DNA of 64,000 nucleotides from Pyxidicoccus caerfyrddinensis (GTDB lineage Bacteria > Myxococcota > Myxococcia > Myxococcales > Myxococcaceae), in the NCBI RefSeq assembly GCF_010894405.1, contig NZ_JAAIYA010000003.1:682001-746000 (forward strand), given 5' to 3'. The stretch's first letter is position 1. The number at the start of each line of letters is the position of its first letter. This document shows positions 8,861-17,523 of this stretch, piece by piece. The notes below the pieces were generated by a model. The model was not told the DNA's origin. It searched no databases and was given only the letters and a program-made list of their open reading frames with translations. Both the position numbers and the translations under genes were made by a program.

Positions 8861-9757
8861 CTATGCCGACGGCCGCGCGGCCTCTGGTGACGGCGGCGGC
8901 TCGGGCGGCGCGGACGTCGCCGGCTTCCAGGCGGGGTTGCGGAAGATGTAGCCCAGCCGCTGGCTCAGCGGGCCGGGCTTCTTCGCGTCGCGAATGATGG
9001 CCGCCACCTCGTGGGTGGCGATGCGCAGCGGGTTGTACGTCTCCAGGTTCTTCGTCAGCCCGTACACCGGCTTCTCGGTCTCCGGCTCGAAGGTGCCGAA
9101 GAGCCGGTCCCAGAGCATCAGGATGCCCGCGTAGTTCTTGTCGAGGTAGCGCGGGTTGGCGCCGTGGTGCACGCGGTGGTGCGAGGGCGTGTTGAAGAGC
9201 CACTCGAACGGGCGCGGCAGCTTCACGATGGCCTCGGTGTGAATCCAGTACTGGTAGAGCAGGTTGAGCCCCTGCTGGATGAAAATCATCGCCGGGTGGA
9301 AGCCCAGCAGCGCGAGCGGTGCCCAGAACGGCCAGCTCGTGGGAACGAGCCACGGCTGTCGCAGCGCCGTGGAGAGGTTGTAGTGCTCGCTGGAGTGGTG
9401 CACCACGTGCGACGCCCAGAAGAAGCGGCTCTCGTGGTGGACGCGGTGGTACCCGTAGTAGCAGAGGTCCTCCGCGAAGAAGAGCAGCACCCAGGCCACC
9501 ACGCCCGAGCCCATGCGCAAGGGCGTCCACTCGTAGAGCGCGAGGTAGCCGGCGAAGGCGACGAACTTCCACCCCAGCGACAGGGCCGAGTAGCCCAGGC
9601 CCATGGTGAGGCTGGCAATGGTGTCCTTCCAGGTGTGGCCCACCACTGGGCGGCCCGCGTCCTTCAGCTTCTTCACCCAGAACGCCTCGGCGATGACCGT
9701 GAGGACGAAGACGGGGATGACGGGGGTGAGCACATCGGGGATGTGAGCCGCGTCCAT
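8861..9757 (-). CDS. Sterol desaturase / fatty acid hydroxylase family membrane protein
   Basis: This 298-residue integral membrane protein has the di-iron His boxes HRVHH (about 102-106), HVVHH (about 117-121) and HHRVHH (about 193-198). Hydrophobic segments lie near 10-30, 45-65 and 80-100. The family inserts oxygen or double bonds into sterols or lipids at membranes. Start ATG 9757 has AGGAGG 6 nt upstream. It begins 10 bp after the stop of the TetR gene, so the two form an operon. Myxobacteria can make sterols, but a lipid or fatty acid substrate is equally possible. Confidence 0.88.
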   Translation of the reverse strand: MDAAHIPDVLTPVIPVFVLTVIAEAFWVKKLKDAGRPVVGHTWKDTIASLTMGLGYSALSLGWKFVAFAGYLALYEWTPLRMGSGVVAWVLLFFAEDLCYYGYHRVHHESRFFWASHVVHHSSEHYNLSTALRQPWLVPTSWPFWAPLALLGFHPAMIFIQQGLNLLYQYWIHTEAIVKLPRPFEWLFNTPSHHRVHHGANPRYLDKNYAGILMLWDRLFGTFEPETEKPVYGLTKNLETYNPLRIATHEVAAIIRDAKKPGPLSQRLGYIFRNPAWKPATSAPPEPPPSPEAARPSA

Positions 9758-9767
9758 GACGGGCCTC

Positions 9768-10433
9768 CTATGGACGGGAGCGGCGGCGAGGCCGCTCCGG
9801 GGTGGGTGAGAACGCGGCGCGCAGGAAGCGCGTCAGGGTGTCCAGCATGCGGCGGTGCGCCGGGTCATTGGGGCGCGCGCTGCCACCGACGACGGCGCCC
9901 TGCACCGCGTCCAGCGCCAGCTCCACCACGTCGTCGAACTCCGGGTGCGTGGCGGCCACCTCGGGGAACAGCTCACGCGCCACGCGGTGCAGGTTCTCCC
10001 GGTGCGGCCCGTCCACCGCCTCCAGCGCCGAGCGCAGCTCCGGGTCCGTGCGCGCCGCCACGTACAGCTCCACCGCCGCCTGCAGCTCCGGCCGCTGGTA
10101 CGCGGCCCACAACATGTCTACCGCCGCCGCGACGCGGTCTCTTCCCGCCGGCCGCGCCCCCACGCCCGCCAGGTAGTCCTGGATGATGCGCGGGAAGAGG
10201 TGCTCCACCGTCGCCGCGAGCAGCTCCTGCTTGGTGTCGAAGTGCGTGAAGAGCGCCCCCTGCGACAGGCCCGCCCGCTTCGCCACCTCCACCGTCGTCA
10301 GCCGCGCATGCCCCAGCTCCACCAGCGCGGAGAGGGTGGCGTCCAGCAGCTTGCGCCGCGTCGTCTCACGGCGCTCCTGCTGGGTGCGGCGAGGCGGTCT
10401 TGACGCCTCTGGCGCGGAGTTCTTCGGGGCCAT
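9768..10433 (-). CDS. TetR family transcriptional regulator
   Basis: The 221-residue protein has a TetR HTH at about residues 25-75, including 'TTVEVAKRAGLSQGALFTHF' and 'KQELLAATVE'. The C-terminal ligand domain is unassigned. It is the first gene of an operon with the sterol desaturase and faces the sulfotransferase across a region holding a near-perfect TetR-type palindrome at 10464-10477. A local repressor of the desaturase and perhaps the sulfotransferase, responding to a lipid-like ligand, is a reasonable inference. Confidence 0.88.
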   Translation of the reverse strand: MAPKNSAPEASRPPRRTQQERRETTRRKLLDATLSALVELGHARLTTVEVAKRAGLSQGALFTHFDTKQELLAATVEHLFPRIIQDYLAGVGARPAGRDRVAAAVDMLWAAYQRPELQAAVELYVAARTDPELRSALEAVDGPHRENLHRVARELFPEVAATHPEFDDVVELALDAVQGAVVGGSARPNDPAHRRMLDTLTRFLRAAFSPTPERPRRRSRP

Positions 10434-10463
10434 TTCACGGAGAGGATAACTCCGAACTTAACG

Positions 10464-10477
10464 AGTGACCAGTCACT
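10464..10477. promoter_or_regulatory. Probable TetR operator
   Basis: AGTGAC-CA-GTCACT is a perfect 6-bp inverted repeat centred 38 bp upstream of the tetR start. It is flanked by AACTT on the left and AAGTT on the right, so symmetry extends loosely beyond the core. TGAC/GTCA palindromes of this size are typical of TetR operators. Confidence 0.6.
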
Positions 10478-10573
10478 AAGTTGGATGCAGGCGAGCGAGC
10501 CAGGGCCGTGCTGGTTGGGTGTACCATCCCGTCCCCCCTCTTCTTCCGTGGTTACAGGACTGAGACCCTGCGC

Positions 10574-11437
10574 ATGCGGTGGCTGACGAAACCCTTCCTG
10601 ATGTTCGTGTCCGGGGTGGTGTTCATCTCCGGCCTTGTCTTCAACACGAGCCGCACGCTGCGGGAGTTCATCCGCTTCCGCACGGGGTTCCGACCCCGGC
10701 CCGACGACATCTTCATCGCGACGTACCCGAAGTCGGGCACCACCTGGATGCAGATGCTCCTGGTGCAGTTGCTCGGAAAAGGTGACGTGGACTTCGACCA
10801 CATCCTCCAGAAGTCGCCGTACCTGGAGGAGCTCATCCGCAACGAGAACCTCGACTACATGGAGAAGATGCCGTCGCCGCGCATGTTCAAGACCCACCTG
10901 CGGTACGGGGACCTGAAGCCGGCGAAGAGCGCGCGCATCATCTTCGTCACCCGCGACGCACGGGACACCTTCATCTCCTGCTACCACCACTACGAGATGC
11001 TGCGCCGGTTCCGCTCGCCGTTCGACCGCTTCATGAAGCGCATGGTGAGCGGGAACGGCTTCTTCGGGAGCTGGTACGGGTACATGCGCTCGTGGATGCC
11101 CCACCGGCACGACGCCAACGTGCTGTGGCTGCGCTACGAGGACCTGCGCGGCGACCTGGAGGGCCAGGTGCGGCGCGTCGCCGCCTTCCTCGGGGTCCCC
11201 GTGCCGGAGGAGCGCATGTCGGACCTCCTGGAGAAGTGCAGCTTCGAGTACATGAAGCAGCACAACCACAAGTTCGACTTCCGCATGGGGCTGTACGGGG
11301 AGGACCCGGGAGCCTTCATCCGCCAGGGTGGCACCAAGCCTCGCCAGCCCATCCGCGAGGAGCACGTCGCCGAGCTGGAGAAGAACCTGGCGAAGCTCCG
11401 CGGCGACCTGAAGCTGAAGGACACGGAGACCTTCTAG
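10574..11437 (+). CDS. Sulfotransferase domain protein
   Basis: The 287-residue protein starts at ATG 10574; a TTG at 10481 would overlap the TetR operator region. A hydrophobic N-terminal segment (FLMFVSGVVFISGLVF) suggests a membrane anchor. The PAPS-binding 5'-phosphosulfate loop YPKSGTTW lies at 51-58, and the 3'-phosphate motif 'VTRDARDTFISCYHH' further on. The C-terminal 'HNHKFDFRMGLYGEDPG' resembles the cytosolic sulfotransferase RKG region without the exact RKGxxGxWK. It should transfer sulfate from PAPS to a hydroxyl or amine; the acceptor is unknown. Its position opposite TetR-desaturase hints at sterol or lipid sulfation, by context only. Confidence 0.82.
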   Translation: MRWLTKPFLMFVSGVVFISGLVFNTSRTLREFIRFRTGFRPRPDDIFIATYPKSGTTWMQMLLVQLLGKGDVDFDHILQKSPYLEELIRNENLDYMEKMPSPRMFKTHLRYGDLKPAKSARIIFVTRDARDTFISCYHHYEMLRRFRSPFDRFMKRMVSGNGFFGSWYGYMRSWMPHRHDANVLWLRYEDLRGDLEGQVRRVAAFLGVPVPEERMSDLLEKCSFEYMKQHNHKFDFRMGLYGEDPGAFIRQGGTKPRQPIREEHVAELEKNLAKLRGDLKLKDTETF

Positions 11438-11449
11438 TCGCGCCTGGGC

Positions 11450-11471
11450 GGGGAGGGAGGCGGCCCTCCCC
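11450..11471 (+). terminator. Hairpin after the sulfotransferase gene
   Basis: GGGGAGGG (11450-11457) pairs with CCCTCCCC (11464-11471), 12 nt after the stop. There is no T-run. Confidence 0.4.
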
Positions 11472-11544
11472 CTGACGGCGGCCGCTCACGAAGGTTTTCA
11501 GACCGCTCAGCCAGGGTGTCGCCGTCAGGCCCGCGCGGGCCGGC

Positions 11545-12642
11545 ATGCTCGGCGCCATGGCTTCTTCTTCCTCCATTCCCGTGACGCACGTCGCGGCGGC
11601 GCGGCGCGGAGTCGGGCTCGCACTCCTGCCGGGGCTCGTCGTCGCGCCGGTGGCCGTGCTGCTGATGGCCACCGCGGCCTTCATCGGCGCCTCGCCCTCG
11701 GGCTGGGGCTACGCCGTGGGCTTCGCGCTCGTGTCGGTCGGGCTCATCTCGCCACCTCGACGGCGGGGGCTGGCGCGGGCGGGGCTTGCCCTCATGGTGC
11801 TCGTGGCGCTGGGGCGGCTGGTCTTCGCACGGGGCACGCAGGTGGAGACGTTGCGGCTGCCGGACGGGGGCCACCGGTGGGTGAACCGGCTCGTCGCCGA
11901 GCAGGATGGGACGCTGCTCGCGGGGCATGTCCTGGTGCGCTCCGGCCGCCTGCCGCGCTCGGACGCGCGCGACTTCATCCCCGCGCTGGAGTCGGCCTTC
12001 GAACGGATGGACGCGGCCGAGGGAGAGCTGGCCACGCCCGCCGTCGCCACGTACCTGGGCCTTCAGTCGCCGGAGTCCTTCGACGCGCTGGTCATTCCCC
12101 CGAAGGGTGACGCCACGCCACGCACGGCGGTCGTCTTCCTCCACGGCTTCGCCGGCAACTTCGCGGTGTATTGCTGGGAGATGGCGCAGTCGGTCCAGGC
12201 CATCTCCGCGCTCACTGTCTGCCCCTCGGTGGGACCCGCCGGGGACTGGTGGTCACCCCGGGGCGAGCGCACGTTGAACGCGACGCTCGAGTGGCTCGCG
12301 GGCCGGGGCGTCCGCCGCGTCTATCTGGGAGGGCTCTCCAACGGAGGCGTGGGCGCGAGCATCCTCGCGGGTCGCGTCTCCCATCCGCGCCTGGAGTTGC
12401 GCGGGCTGGTGCTGGTGTCCGGCGCCGATTCACGGGCTCCCGCTCCGTCCGTGCCCACGCTGATGGTGCAGGGGCGGCATGACTCCATGATGCCCACCCG
12501 CTCCATGCGCGCCTACGCCGAGCGCCTGGGCCGGCGCGGGACGTACGTGGAGCTGGACAGCGGGCACTTCGCCTTCCTCGACCGCCATGCCGAGTGCGAG
12601 CGCGCCATCTCCACCTGGCTCGTCCAGCGCGAGCGGGAGTGA
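11545..12642 (+). CDS. Membrane-anchored alpha/beta hydrolase
   Basis: The 365-residue protein has two or three hydrophobic segments in its first 95 residues (about 23-48, 52-68, 75-92), then a catalytic domain. Visible motifs are the oxyanion strand 'VVFLHGFAGN' near 200, nucleophile GGLSNGG (Ser265), 'MVQGRHDSMMP' supplying Asp, and 'LDSGHFAF' supplying His. It is probably an esterase or peptidase-like hydrolase facing the periplasm. The start could also be ATG 11557; neither start has a strong Shine-Dalgarno sequence. The substrate is unknown. Confidence 0.75.
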   Translation: MLGAMASSSSIPVTHVAAARRGVGLALLPGLVVAPVAVLLMATAAFIGASPSGWGYAVGFALVSVGLISPPRRRGLARAGLALMVLVALGRLVFARGTQVETLRLPDGGHRWVNRLVAEQDGTLLAGHVLVRSGRLPRSDARDFIPALESAFERMDAAEGELATPAVATYLGLQSPESFDALVIPPKGDATPRTAVVFLHGFAGNFAVYCWEMAQSVQAISALTVCPSVGPAGDWWSPRGERTLNATLEWLAGRGVRRVYLGGLSNGGVGASILAGRVSHPRLELRGLVLVSGADSRAPAPSVPTLMVQGRHDSMMPTRSMRAYAERLGRRGTYVELDSGHFAFLDRHAECERAISTWLVQRERE

Positions 12643-12715
12643 GAGGAGGAGGGGACGCTGGGGCGCACGACGCCGCGCCTCGGGCACGGCGCTCAGTGCA
12701 TCGCCGGGATTCCGC

Positions 12716-14146
12716 TCACGGTGCCGGCGACTTCACCGCGGCCTCGACCTCCGCCAACATCGCGTCCAGCTCCGCGCGCGGCAGCCACCGGCCGCGCAGC
12801 ACCACGCCGCGAGGAGCTTGCGTGTGGCGTACGTCCTCCCGCGGGTCCGCATCCAGGAGCAGCAGGTCCGCGCGCTGGCCGACGGCCACCGTGCCCCACT
12901 CGGCGGACTCGCCCAGGTACTCCGCCGCGTTGCGCGTGGCCGCCTCCAGCACCGCGCGCGTCGGCAGGCCCGCCGCGGCCAGGGCCTCCATCTCCCGGTG
13001 CACCGCGAAGCCCGTCACCATGAAGAACTGCGGCGAGTCCGAGCCCACCAGCAGCCCCGCTCCCGCCGCGTGCAGTCCCCTCACCACCTGCCGCCGCAGC
13101 TCCACGAAGCGCTGCCTTCGCGCGGCGGGTGCCCCCGCCAGCTCCGGGTCCGACAGGTCCTTCGTCCACGCCTCCACCGCGGCGGCGGGCACGTAGCGCA
13201 GCTCCGGCCGCGCGCGCAGCGTGTCCACCCGGTCCGCGTTGGAGAGCAGCTCGAAGAGCTCCATCGTGGGTGAGCTCCACACGCCCGCCTTGCGCGTCGC
13301 CTCCGCCAGCGCGGGGATGCGCGCCGCGTCCATCCGCTCCACCGCGTCGGTGAAGTCGAGCTGGTCCACGACGGCCTTGTCGCCCGGCGGCAGCAGCGCG
13401 GACAGCCAGCCGTCGAGGTGCTCCAGTTGCTGGCCCGACTCCAGCGCGTGCGCGAGCCCCACGTCCTGTGTCACGTGGCCGCTCACGCGCAGCCCCTGGG
13501 CCTTCGCCTCGGCCATCATCGCGTCGTACGTCTCGCGTCCCAGCCCGCCGTGCGTCTTGAGCAGGTCGAACCCGGCCGCCTTCTGCTCACGCACGCGCTG
13601 CCGGGCCTGCTCCGGTCCCTGCACCGACTTGCCGTGGAAGGACGGGCCGGCCACCAGCAGCCGGGGCCCGAGCACCTCGCCCTTCATCACCCGCGCGCGC
13701 AGCTCCAGCCCCGTTGGCGCGGCTCCCAGCGCCCGCGCGGTGGTGACGCCGTTGGCGAGCAGCAGCCGCAGCTGCCGGCCCGCCGCGTCTTGCGCCTGCC
13801 CGGTTCCCGGCTGGAGGTGCAGGTGCATGTCCACCAGCCCGGGCATGAGCCAGCGCCCGTGCCCGTCCACCCGCGCCGCGCCCTGGGGCACCGGCGTAGA
13901 GGCCGAGGGCCCCACTGCGATGATGCGCTCGCTGTCCACGAGCACCGTTTGATCCCGCAGCGCGTCAGTGCCGGTGGTCATCGGGAGCACCGTCACCCCC
14001 ACCACGGCCAGGGTGGCGGACGGTGCGTGTGACGGCCCTTCCGGAGCGGTAGTCCCCCTCATTTCGGGTCCGCCACGGCAGGACGCCAGGCAGACGAGCA
14101 GACAGAGGCTCCAACCCCACCGCTGTGATTTTCCCTCGGAAGCCAT
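12716..14146 (-). CDS. Amidohydrolase family lipoprotein
   Basis: The 476-residue protein starts at ATG 14146 with GGAGG about 10 nt upstream. The signal ends in a lipobox (VCLASC, Cys23). Metal-dependent amidohydrolase features are HLH at 108-110 in 'GLVDMHLHLQPG', the lysine of 'LLKTHGG', 'SGHVTQDVGLAHALE' and 'EHLDG' (further His ligands), and Asp in 'LLVGSDSPQF'. It resembles imidazolonepropionase-like or prolidase-type amidohydrolases, which cleave cyclic amides or dipeptides. It is probably anchored to the cell envelope and divergent from the M23 peptidase with 123 bp between them. The substrate is unknown. Confidence 0.85.
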   Translation of the reverse strand: MASEGKSQRWGWSLCLLVCLASCRGGPEMRGTTAPEGPSHAPSATLAVVGVTVLPMTTGTDALRDQTVLVDSERIIAVGPSASTPVPQGAARVDGHGRWLMPGLVDMHLHLQPGTGQAQDAAGRQLRLLLANGVTTARALGAAPTGLELRARVMKGEVLGPRLLVAGPSFHGKSVQGPEQARQRVREQKAAGFDLLKTHGGLGRETYDAMMAEAKAQGLRVSGHVTQDVGLAHALESGQQLEHLDGWLSALLPPGDKAVVDQLDFTDAVERMDAARIPALAEATRKAGVWSSPTMELFELLSNADRVDTLRARPELRYVPAAAVEAWTKDLSDPELAGAPAARRQRFVELRRQVVRGLHAAGAGLLVGSDSPQFFMVTGFAVHREMEALAAAGLPTRAVLEAATRNAAEYLGESAEWGTVAVGQRADLLLLDADPREDVRHTQAPRGVVLRGRWLPRAELDAMLAEVEAAVKSPAP

Positions 14147-14269
14147 GCGCGGAACCCTCCATGGAGGAGAACGGAGCATAGGCCCCCCGGTCGCGTAGCA
14201 CGCGGGCTTCTGGGAAAATGCGCTGGGAAATATCGGGGGCACTTGCCTCCGTTTCCAGCCCGCCCCGAT

Positions 14270-15061
14270 ATGAACCTTTCCGCTCTCCTCCTTGGTTCTC
14301 TCCTGGCTTCGGCCCCCGCGGTTCCCCCCTCGACTGCTTCCCTGCAGGGCGACATGCCCGAGGTCGGCGTCCCCTTCGCCTGTGGTCGCATCTACACGGT
14401 GAGTCAGGGTCACGACACCGGTAGCCATCAGTACAACGACACCTTCGCCTGGGACTTCCGCATGCCGGACGGCACCCCCATCGTCGCGGCGCGTGACGGG
14501 GTGGTGCGGCTGGCGCGCGGTGACAGCTCCACGGGTGGCTGCGACGAGAAGTTCGCGCCGCAGGCCAACTACGTCGTCATCTCCCACGGGGATGGCCTGG
14601 AGACGCAGTACCTCCACTTCAGCGCGGTGGTGGTGAAGCCTGGAGAGCGCGTGCGCGAGGGCCAGCTCATCGGCTTCTCCGGTTCCACCGGCTGGGCCTG
14701 CGGTGCGCACCTGCACTTCAAGGTGGCACGTGAAGTGGGCAAGGGCTGGAACAACCCATCCGTCCCGGCGCGCCTCGCGGGCTTTGGCGACCCGGTGCGC
14801 GACACGCGCGTCTCCGCGCCCATCTGCAAGGACGCGGGCCAGCAGACGCTCATGGCCAACAACGAGGGCGCGCACGCGCCGGGTCAGGCCGTGGACTCGA
14901 TGTCACCTGAGCGCCAGCAGGCGCTTCGCGGCCTCCCGCCCGGGGCGCAGTCCATCATCGACGGCCTCAATCAGCCTCCCGCCCAGGGCGGCCAGGGCCT
15001 CGACGAAACGGCCACGCCCCGCCGCACCCGCACGGCGAGCGGCCCCAGCGAGACTCGCTGA
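14270..15061 (+). CDS. M23 family metallopeptidase (secreted)
   Basis: The 263-residue protein starts at ATG 14270, giving a signal peptide (LSALLLGSLLASAPA). The LytM core is present: 'HQYNDTFAWDF' supplies the first His and Asp zinc ligands, and 'CGAHLHF' is the HxH motif. The family hydrolyses peptidoglycan cross-links or acts as an activator. The core ends near residue 165, and the last about 53 residues ('MSPERQQAL' onward) lie antisense to the GTPase gene, a 159-bp convergent overlap. A related protein with a membrane N-terminus is encoded at 62493-63527; both share the rare 'FAWDFR' signature. Confidence 0.83.
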   Translation: MNLSALLLGSLLASAPAVPPSTASLQGDMPEVGVPFACGRIYTVSQGHDTGSHQYNDTFAWDFRMPDGTPIVAARDGVVRLARGDSSTGGCDEKFAPQANYVVISHGDGLETQYLHFSAVVVKPGERVREGQLIGFSGSTGWACGAHLHFKVAREVGKGWNNPSVPARLAGFGDPVRDTRVSAPICKDAGQQTLMANNEGAHAPGQAVDSMSPERQQALRGLPPGAQSIIDGLNQPPAQGGQGLDETATPRRTRTASGPSETR

Positions 15062-16600
15062 CGCCAGCAGCGCGCCTGCTCCGGAGAGCAGCGCGAAGAA
15101 GGCCCCCGCGTTGATGAAGTACTCCAACGACAGCAGGGGGCCTTCCACGTAGGCCCGCACCACGCGGTAGCCCACGTGTCCCAGGAGGCCGAGCAGCGGC
15201 AGGTTGATGAGTGGCAACACCAGCCAGCGCGCGGTGCGCCACCAGCCGGCCACCGCCTCGCCCACGCCGGTGGTCGCCGTGTAGCGCCAGGCCCCGGCGC
15301 GTGCCGCGCGCACCGCGTCCAGCAGTGCGTCCACGTCCGGCACGCCCAGCAGCGCCGGCTCCAGGCCGCCGGCCCGCACCACGCTGCGCGCCTCCGCCAG
15401 CGCCGTGCGCGCGGCGGACTCCACGCCGAAGTCGTCCTCGAAGGGCTCCACCACCGCGGTCTCCGCGGCACGGGCGCGCGTGCGTCCGCGCACCGCATCC
15501 AGCGCGGTGGAGGCCGCCGCGACGGCCAGGCCCGCGGGCAGGCTGGCCCGTCCCACGAGGGCCGCCGCGCCCAGCCCGCTCGCTCCCCACAGGGACAGCC
15601 GAAGTCCCCAGGCCGCGGGGCCCCAGAAGCGGCCTCCCGCCTGACGCCGCACCTCCGCCGCGAGGTGCCCGTGGGCGAGCCGCAGCCGCGCGTCGAAGTC
15701 CGCGCGCAGGCCCTCCGCGGCCTTCTCCAGGCCGGAGCCCAGCGCGTCGCGGGTGCGCGCGAGCAGCGCGTCCGTCTCCTTCAGCGCGGCGTCCACGCGT
15801 GAGTGGACCTCTTCGAGCGCGCCAATGGCATTGGTGCGCCGCACGCGCGCGGCGACGGCCTGGGTGGCCAGCCCGCGCAGGTGGAAGAGGAGGGCGCCGA
15901 ACTCGCCGGACACGTCGCGGCCGTCCTTCGCGGCGAGCGCGCTGATGGCGAAGACGGGCACGTCCTGCTGCGGCAGGCCGTACTGCTCGGAGGCCACGCG
16001 GCGCACCTGGGCCTTGAGGGACTCGCGCGACTCGGGGGACAGCTCGTCCGCGAAGTTGAGGATGAAGACGAGCGCGCGGCGGCGGGCGAACTCCGCGAGG
16101 AACTCCACCTGCGAGGCCTCGGCCACGCTGCTTCTGTGCATGACGACGAGCGCCACGTCCGCGCGCTCCAGCGCGGCGCGTGCGACGTCGCGGTGGGTGG
16201 TGGCCACGCTGTTGAGGTCCGGCGTGTCGATGAACACCTGTCCGCCCCAGAGGCCCTGTGGCCCGGGCGCGTACCGGACGACGCGCGCGCCCGTCTGGGC
16301 CAGTGCGTCCGCGGAGGCGCCTTCTGGAGCGAACACGGTGGCGGCGGTGCTGGTGGGCCGGTCCACGCCCTCGCGCGACAGGGGCTGTCCGGCCAGCGCG
16401 TTGAGGAGGGTGGACTTGCCCGCGCCGGTGGCTCCCACGAGCGCCACGCCGAGCGGTGCGTCCTTGCGGGCCACGCCGCGCGAGTAGTCGTCCACGAGCC
16501 GCTCCAGGCGCGACGCGTGCGGTTGCAGCGCGGGCAGCTCCAGGGCGGCCTTCAAGAGGGTGCGAAGGGCTTCGGGGTCGGGAAGGCTCGTCTCGTCCAC
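14903..16600 (-). CDS. Dynamin-like GTPase with membrane segments
   Basis: The 565-residue protein has a P-loop GATGAGKS (56-63), G3 DTPD (125-128) and a G4-like NFAD (182-185). A helical region follows with hydrophobic stretches near 330-365, 465-490 and 500-530. This order matches bacterial dynamin-like or 50S-binding-type GTPases that act on membranes. A second protein of the same general architecture lies at 30368-32110. The 3' end overlaps the convergent M23 gene by 159 bp. The role is unknown; membrane remodelling or septum/envelope maintenance is inference. Confidence 0.8.
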   Translation of the reverse strand: MDETSLPDPEALRTLLKAALELPALQPHASRLERLVDDYSRGVARKDAPLGVALVGATGAGKSTLLNALAGQPLSREGVDRPTSTAATVFAPEGASADALAQTGARVVRYAPGPQGLWGGQVFIDTPDLNSVATTHRDVARAALERADVALVVMHRSSVAEASQVEFLAEFARRRALVFILNFADELSPESRESLKAQVRRVASEQYGLPQQDVPVFAISALAAKDGRDVSGEFGALLFHLRGLATQAVAARVRRTNAIGALEEVHSRVDAALKETDALLARTRDALGSGLEKAAEGLRADFDARLRLAHGHLAAEVRRQAGGRFWGPAAWGLRLSLWGASGLGAAALVGRASLPAGLAVAAASTALDAVRGRTRARAAETAVVEPFEDDFGVESAARTALAEARSVVRAGGLEPALLGVPDVDALLDAVRAARAGAWRYTATTGVGEAVAGWWRTARWLVLPLINLPLLGLLGHVGYRVVRAYVEGPLLSLEYFINAGAFFALLSGAGALLASASLAGAARRAGAAGRGRFVEALAALGGRLIEAVDDGLRPGREAAKRLLALR

Positions 16601-16763
16601 GTGGGGTGGGAGCCTGTCCCGGCCACGGCCGGGTGACTACGAAGAAGATGCGCCGAGGGTGCGCCAGCGTGCACTTCGCGGGACGGATTCAGGGCGTGGG
16701 TGCGGCTTGCACGGAATCGGGTGACAGGGCCACCCGGACGGCGGACGGCGGACGGCGGACGGC

Positions 16764-17258
16764 GGAAGGAAGGTTCATTCCGCGAGTCCTCCGCCCGCAG
16801 GGTGGAGCGGAAGGAAGGTTCATTCCGCGGGTCCTCTGCCCGGCGGCTGACGGCAGCGGAAAGAAGGTTCATTTCGCGAGTCCTCCGCCTGAAGGGGGCG
16901 TGGAAGGAAGGTTCATTCCGCGCGTCCGCCACCTGAAGGGGGCGTGGAAGGAAGGCTCATTCCGCGAGTCTTCCGCCCGCAGTGGTGGCAGCGAAAGGAA
17001 GGTTCATTCCGCGAGTCCTCCGCCTGAAGGGGGCCGTGGAAGGAAGGTTCATTCCGCGAGTCCTGCGCCCGGAGGGGTGTCAGCGGAAGGAAGGTTCATT
17101 CCGCGAGGCCTCTGCCCGAAGGGGCGCGGAAGGAAGGCCCATTCCGCGCGTCCGCCGCCTGAAGAGATGGATCGGAAGGAAGGTTCATTCCGCGAGTCCT
17201 TCGCCCGGAGGAGGCAGCGGAAGGAAGGTTCATTCCGCGAGTCCGCCGCTCGGAACGT
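16764..17258. repeat. Array of 11 degenerate 43-49 bp repeats
   Basis: The core GGAAGGTTCATTCCGCGAGT recurs with few changes, with unit starts at about 16764, 16809, 16858, 16902, 16946, 16993, 17038, 17085, 17128, 17174 and 17219. Between cores lie 17-23 bp of variable but related GC-rich sequence (CTCCGCC, GAAGGGGGC themes). It fills most of the 758-bp gap between the GTPase start and the small peptide gene. No frame shows convincing coding. It is preceded by a short GGCGGAC microrepeat at 16738-16764. The even spacing of about four helical turns could suit an array of protein sites or a mobile repeat family. Confidence 0.85.
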
Positions 17259-17358
17259 GAGGGAGTCCTGGGAACAGTCGCGTCCTGAAGAGGCCGGAGG
17301 TGGGAGTGGACCGGCGGGAGCCGATGCGAGGCTCCCGCCGGGGTAGAGGACTCAGCGC

Positions 17359-17523
17359 TTAGCAGCCGGAGCAGCCGTTGGGCTCCTCGCCACAGGCGAG
17401 GGTGGTGAACTCCGGGCACTTCGGCGGCTTGTCCTTCTGCGGTTGTCCCGCGCCTCCGTGGATGCGGGCCAGGTCCTGCACGAACAGCTCCTTCACCTTC
17501 TTCAGCTTCTTGTCGGTGCTCAT
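17359..17523 (-). CDS. 54-residue leader-type Cys-rich peptide, candidate RiPP precursor
   Basis: ATG 17523 has GGAGAG about 7 nt upstream. The peptide has a Lys-rich leader with ELFVQDL (12-18), similar to the FNLD-type box of class I lanthipeptide leaders, then 'ARIHGGAG' with a double-glycine at 23-24. The presumed core is 'KCPEFTTLACGEEPNGCSGC' with Cys at 36, 44, 51 and 54 and the last at the C-terminus. This leader-GG-Cys core layout is typical of ribosomally made, modified peptides. No LanB, LanM, radical SAM, YcaO or ABC/protease gene lies in the window, so any modifying enzyme would act in trans. It could instead be a small metal-binding protein. Confidence 0.55.
   Translation of the reverse strand: MSTDKKLKKVKELFVQDLARIHGGAGQPQKDKPPKCPEFTTLACGEEPNGCSGC

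Noticed and set aside
16764-17258. CRISPR array
   Set aside because: The conserved core recurs at 43-49 bp, but the intervening segments are similar to each other, cores are degenerate, spacing is uneven and no cas genes are nearby.
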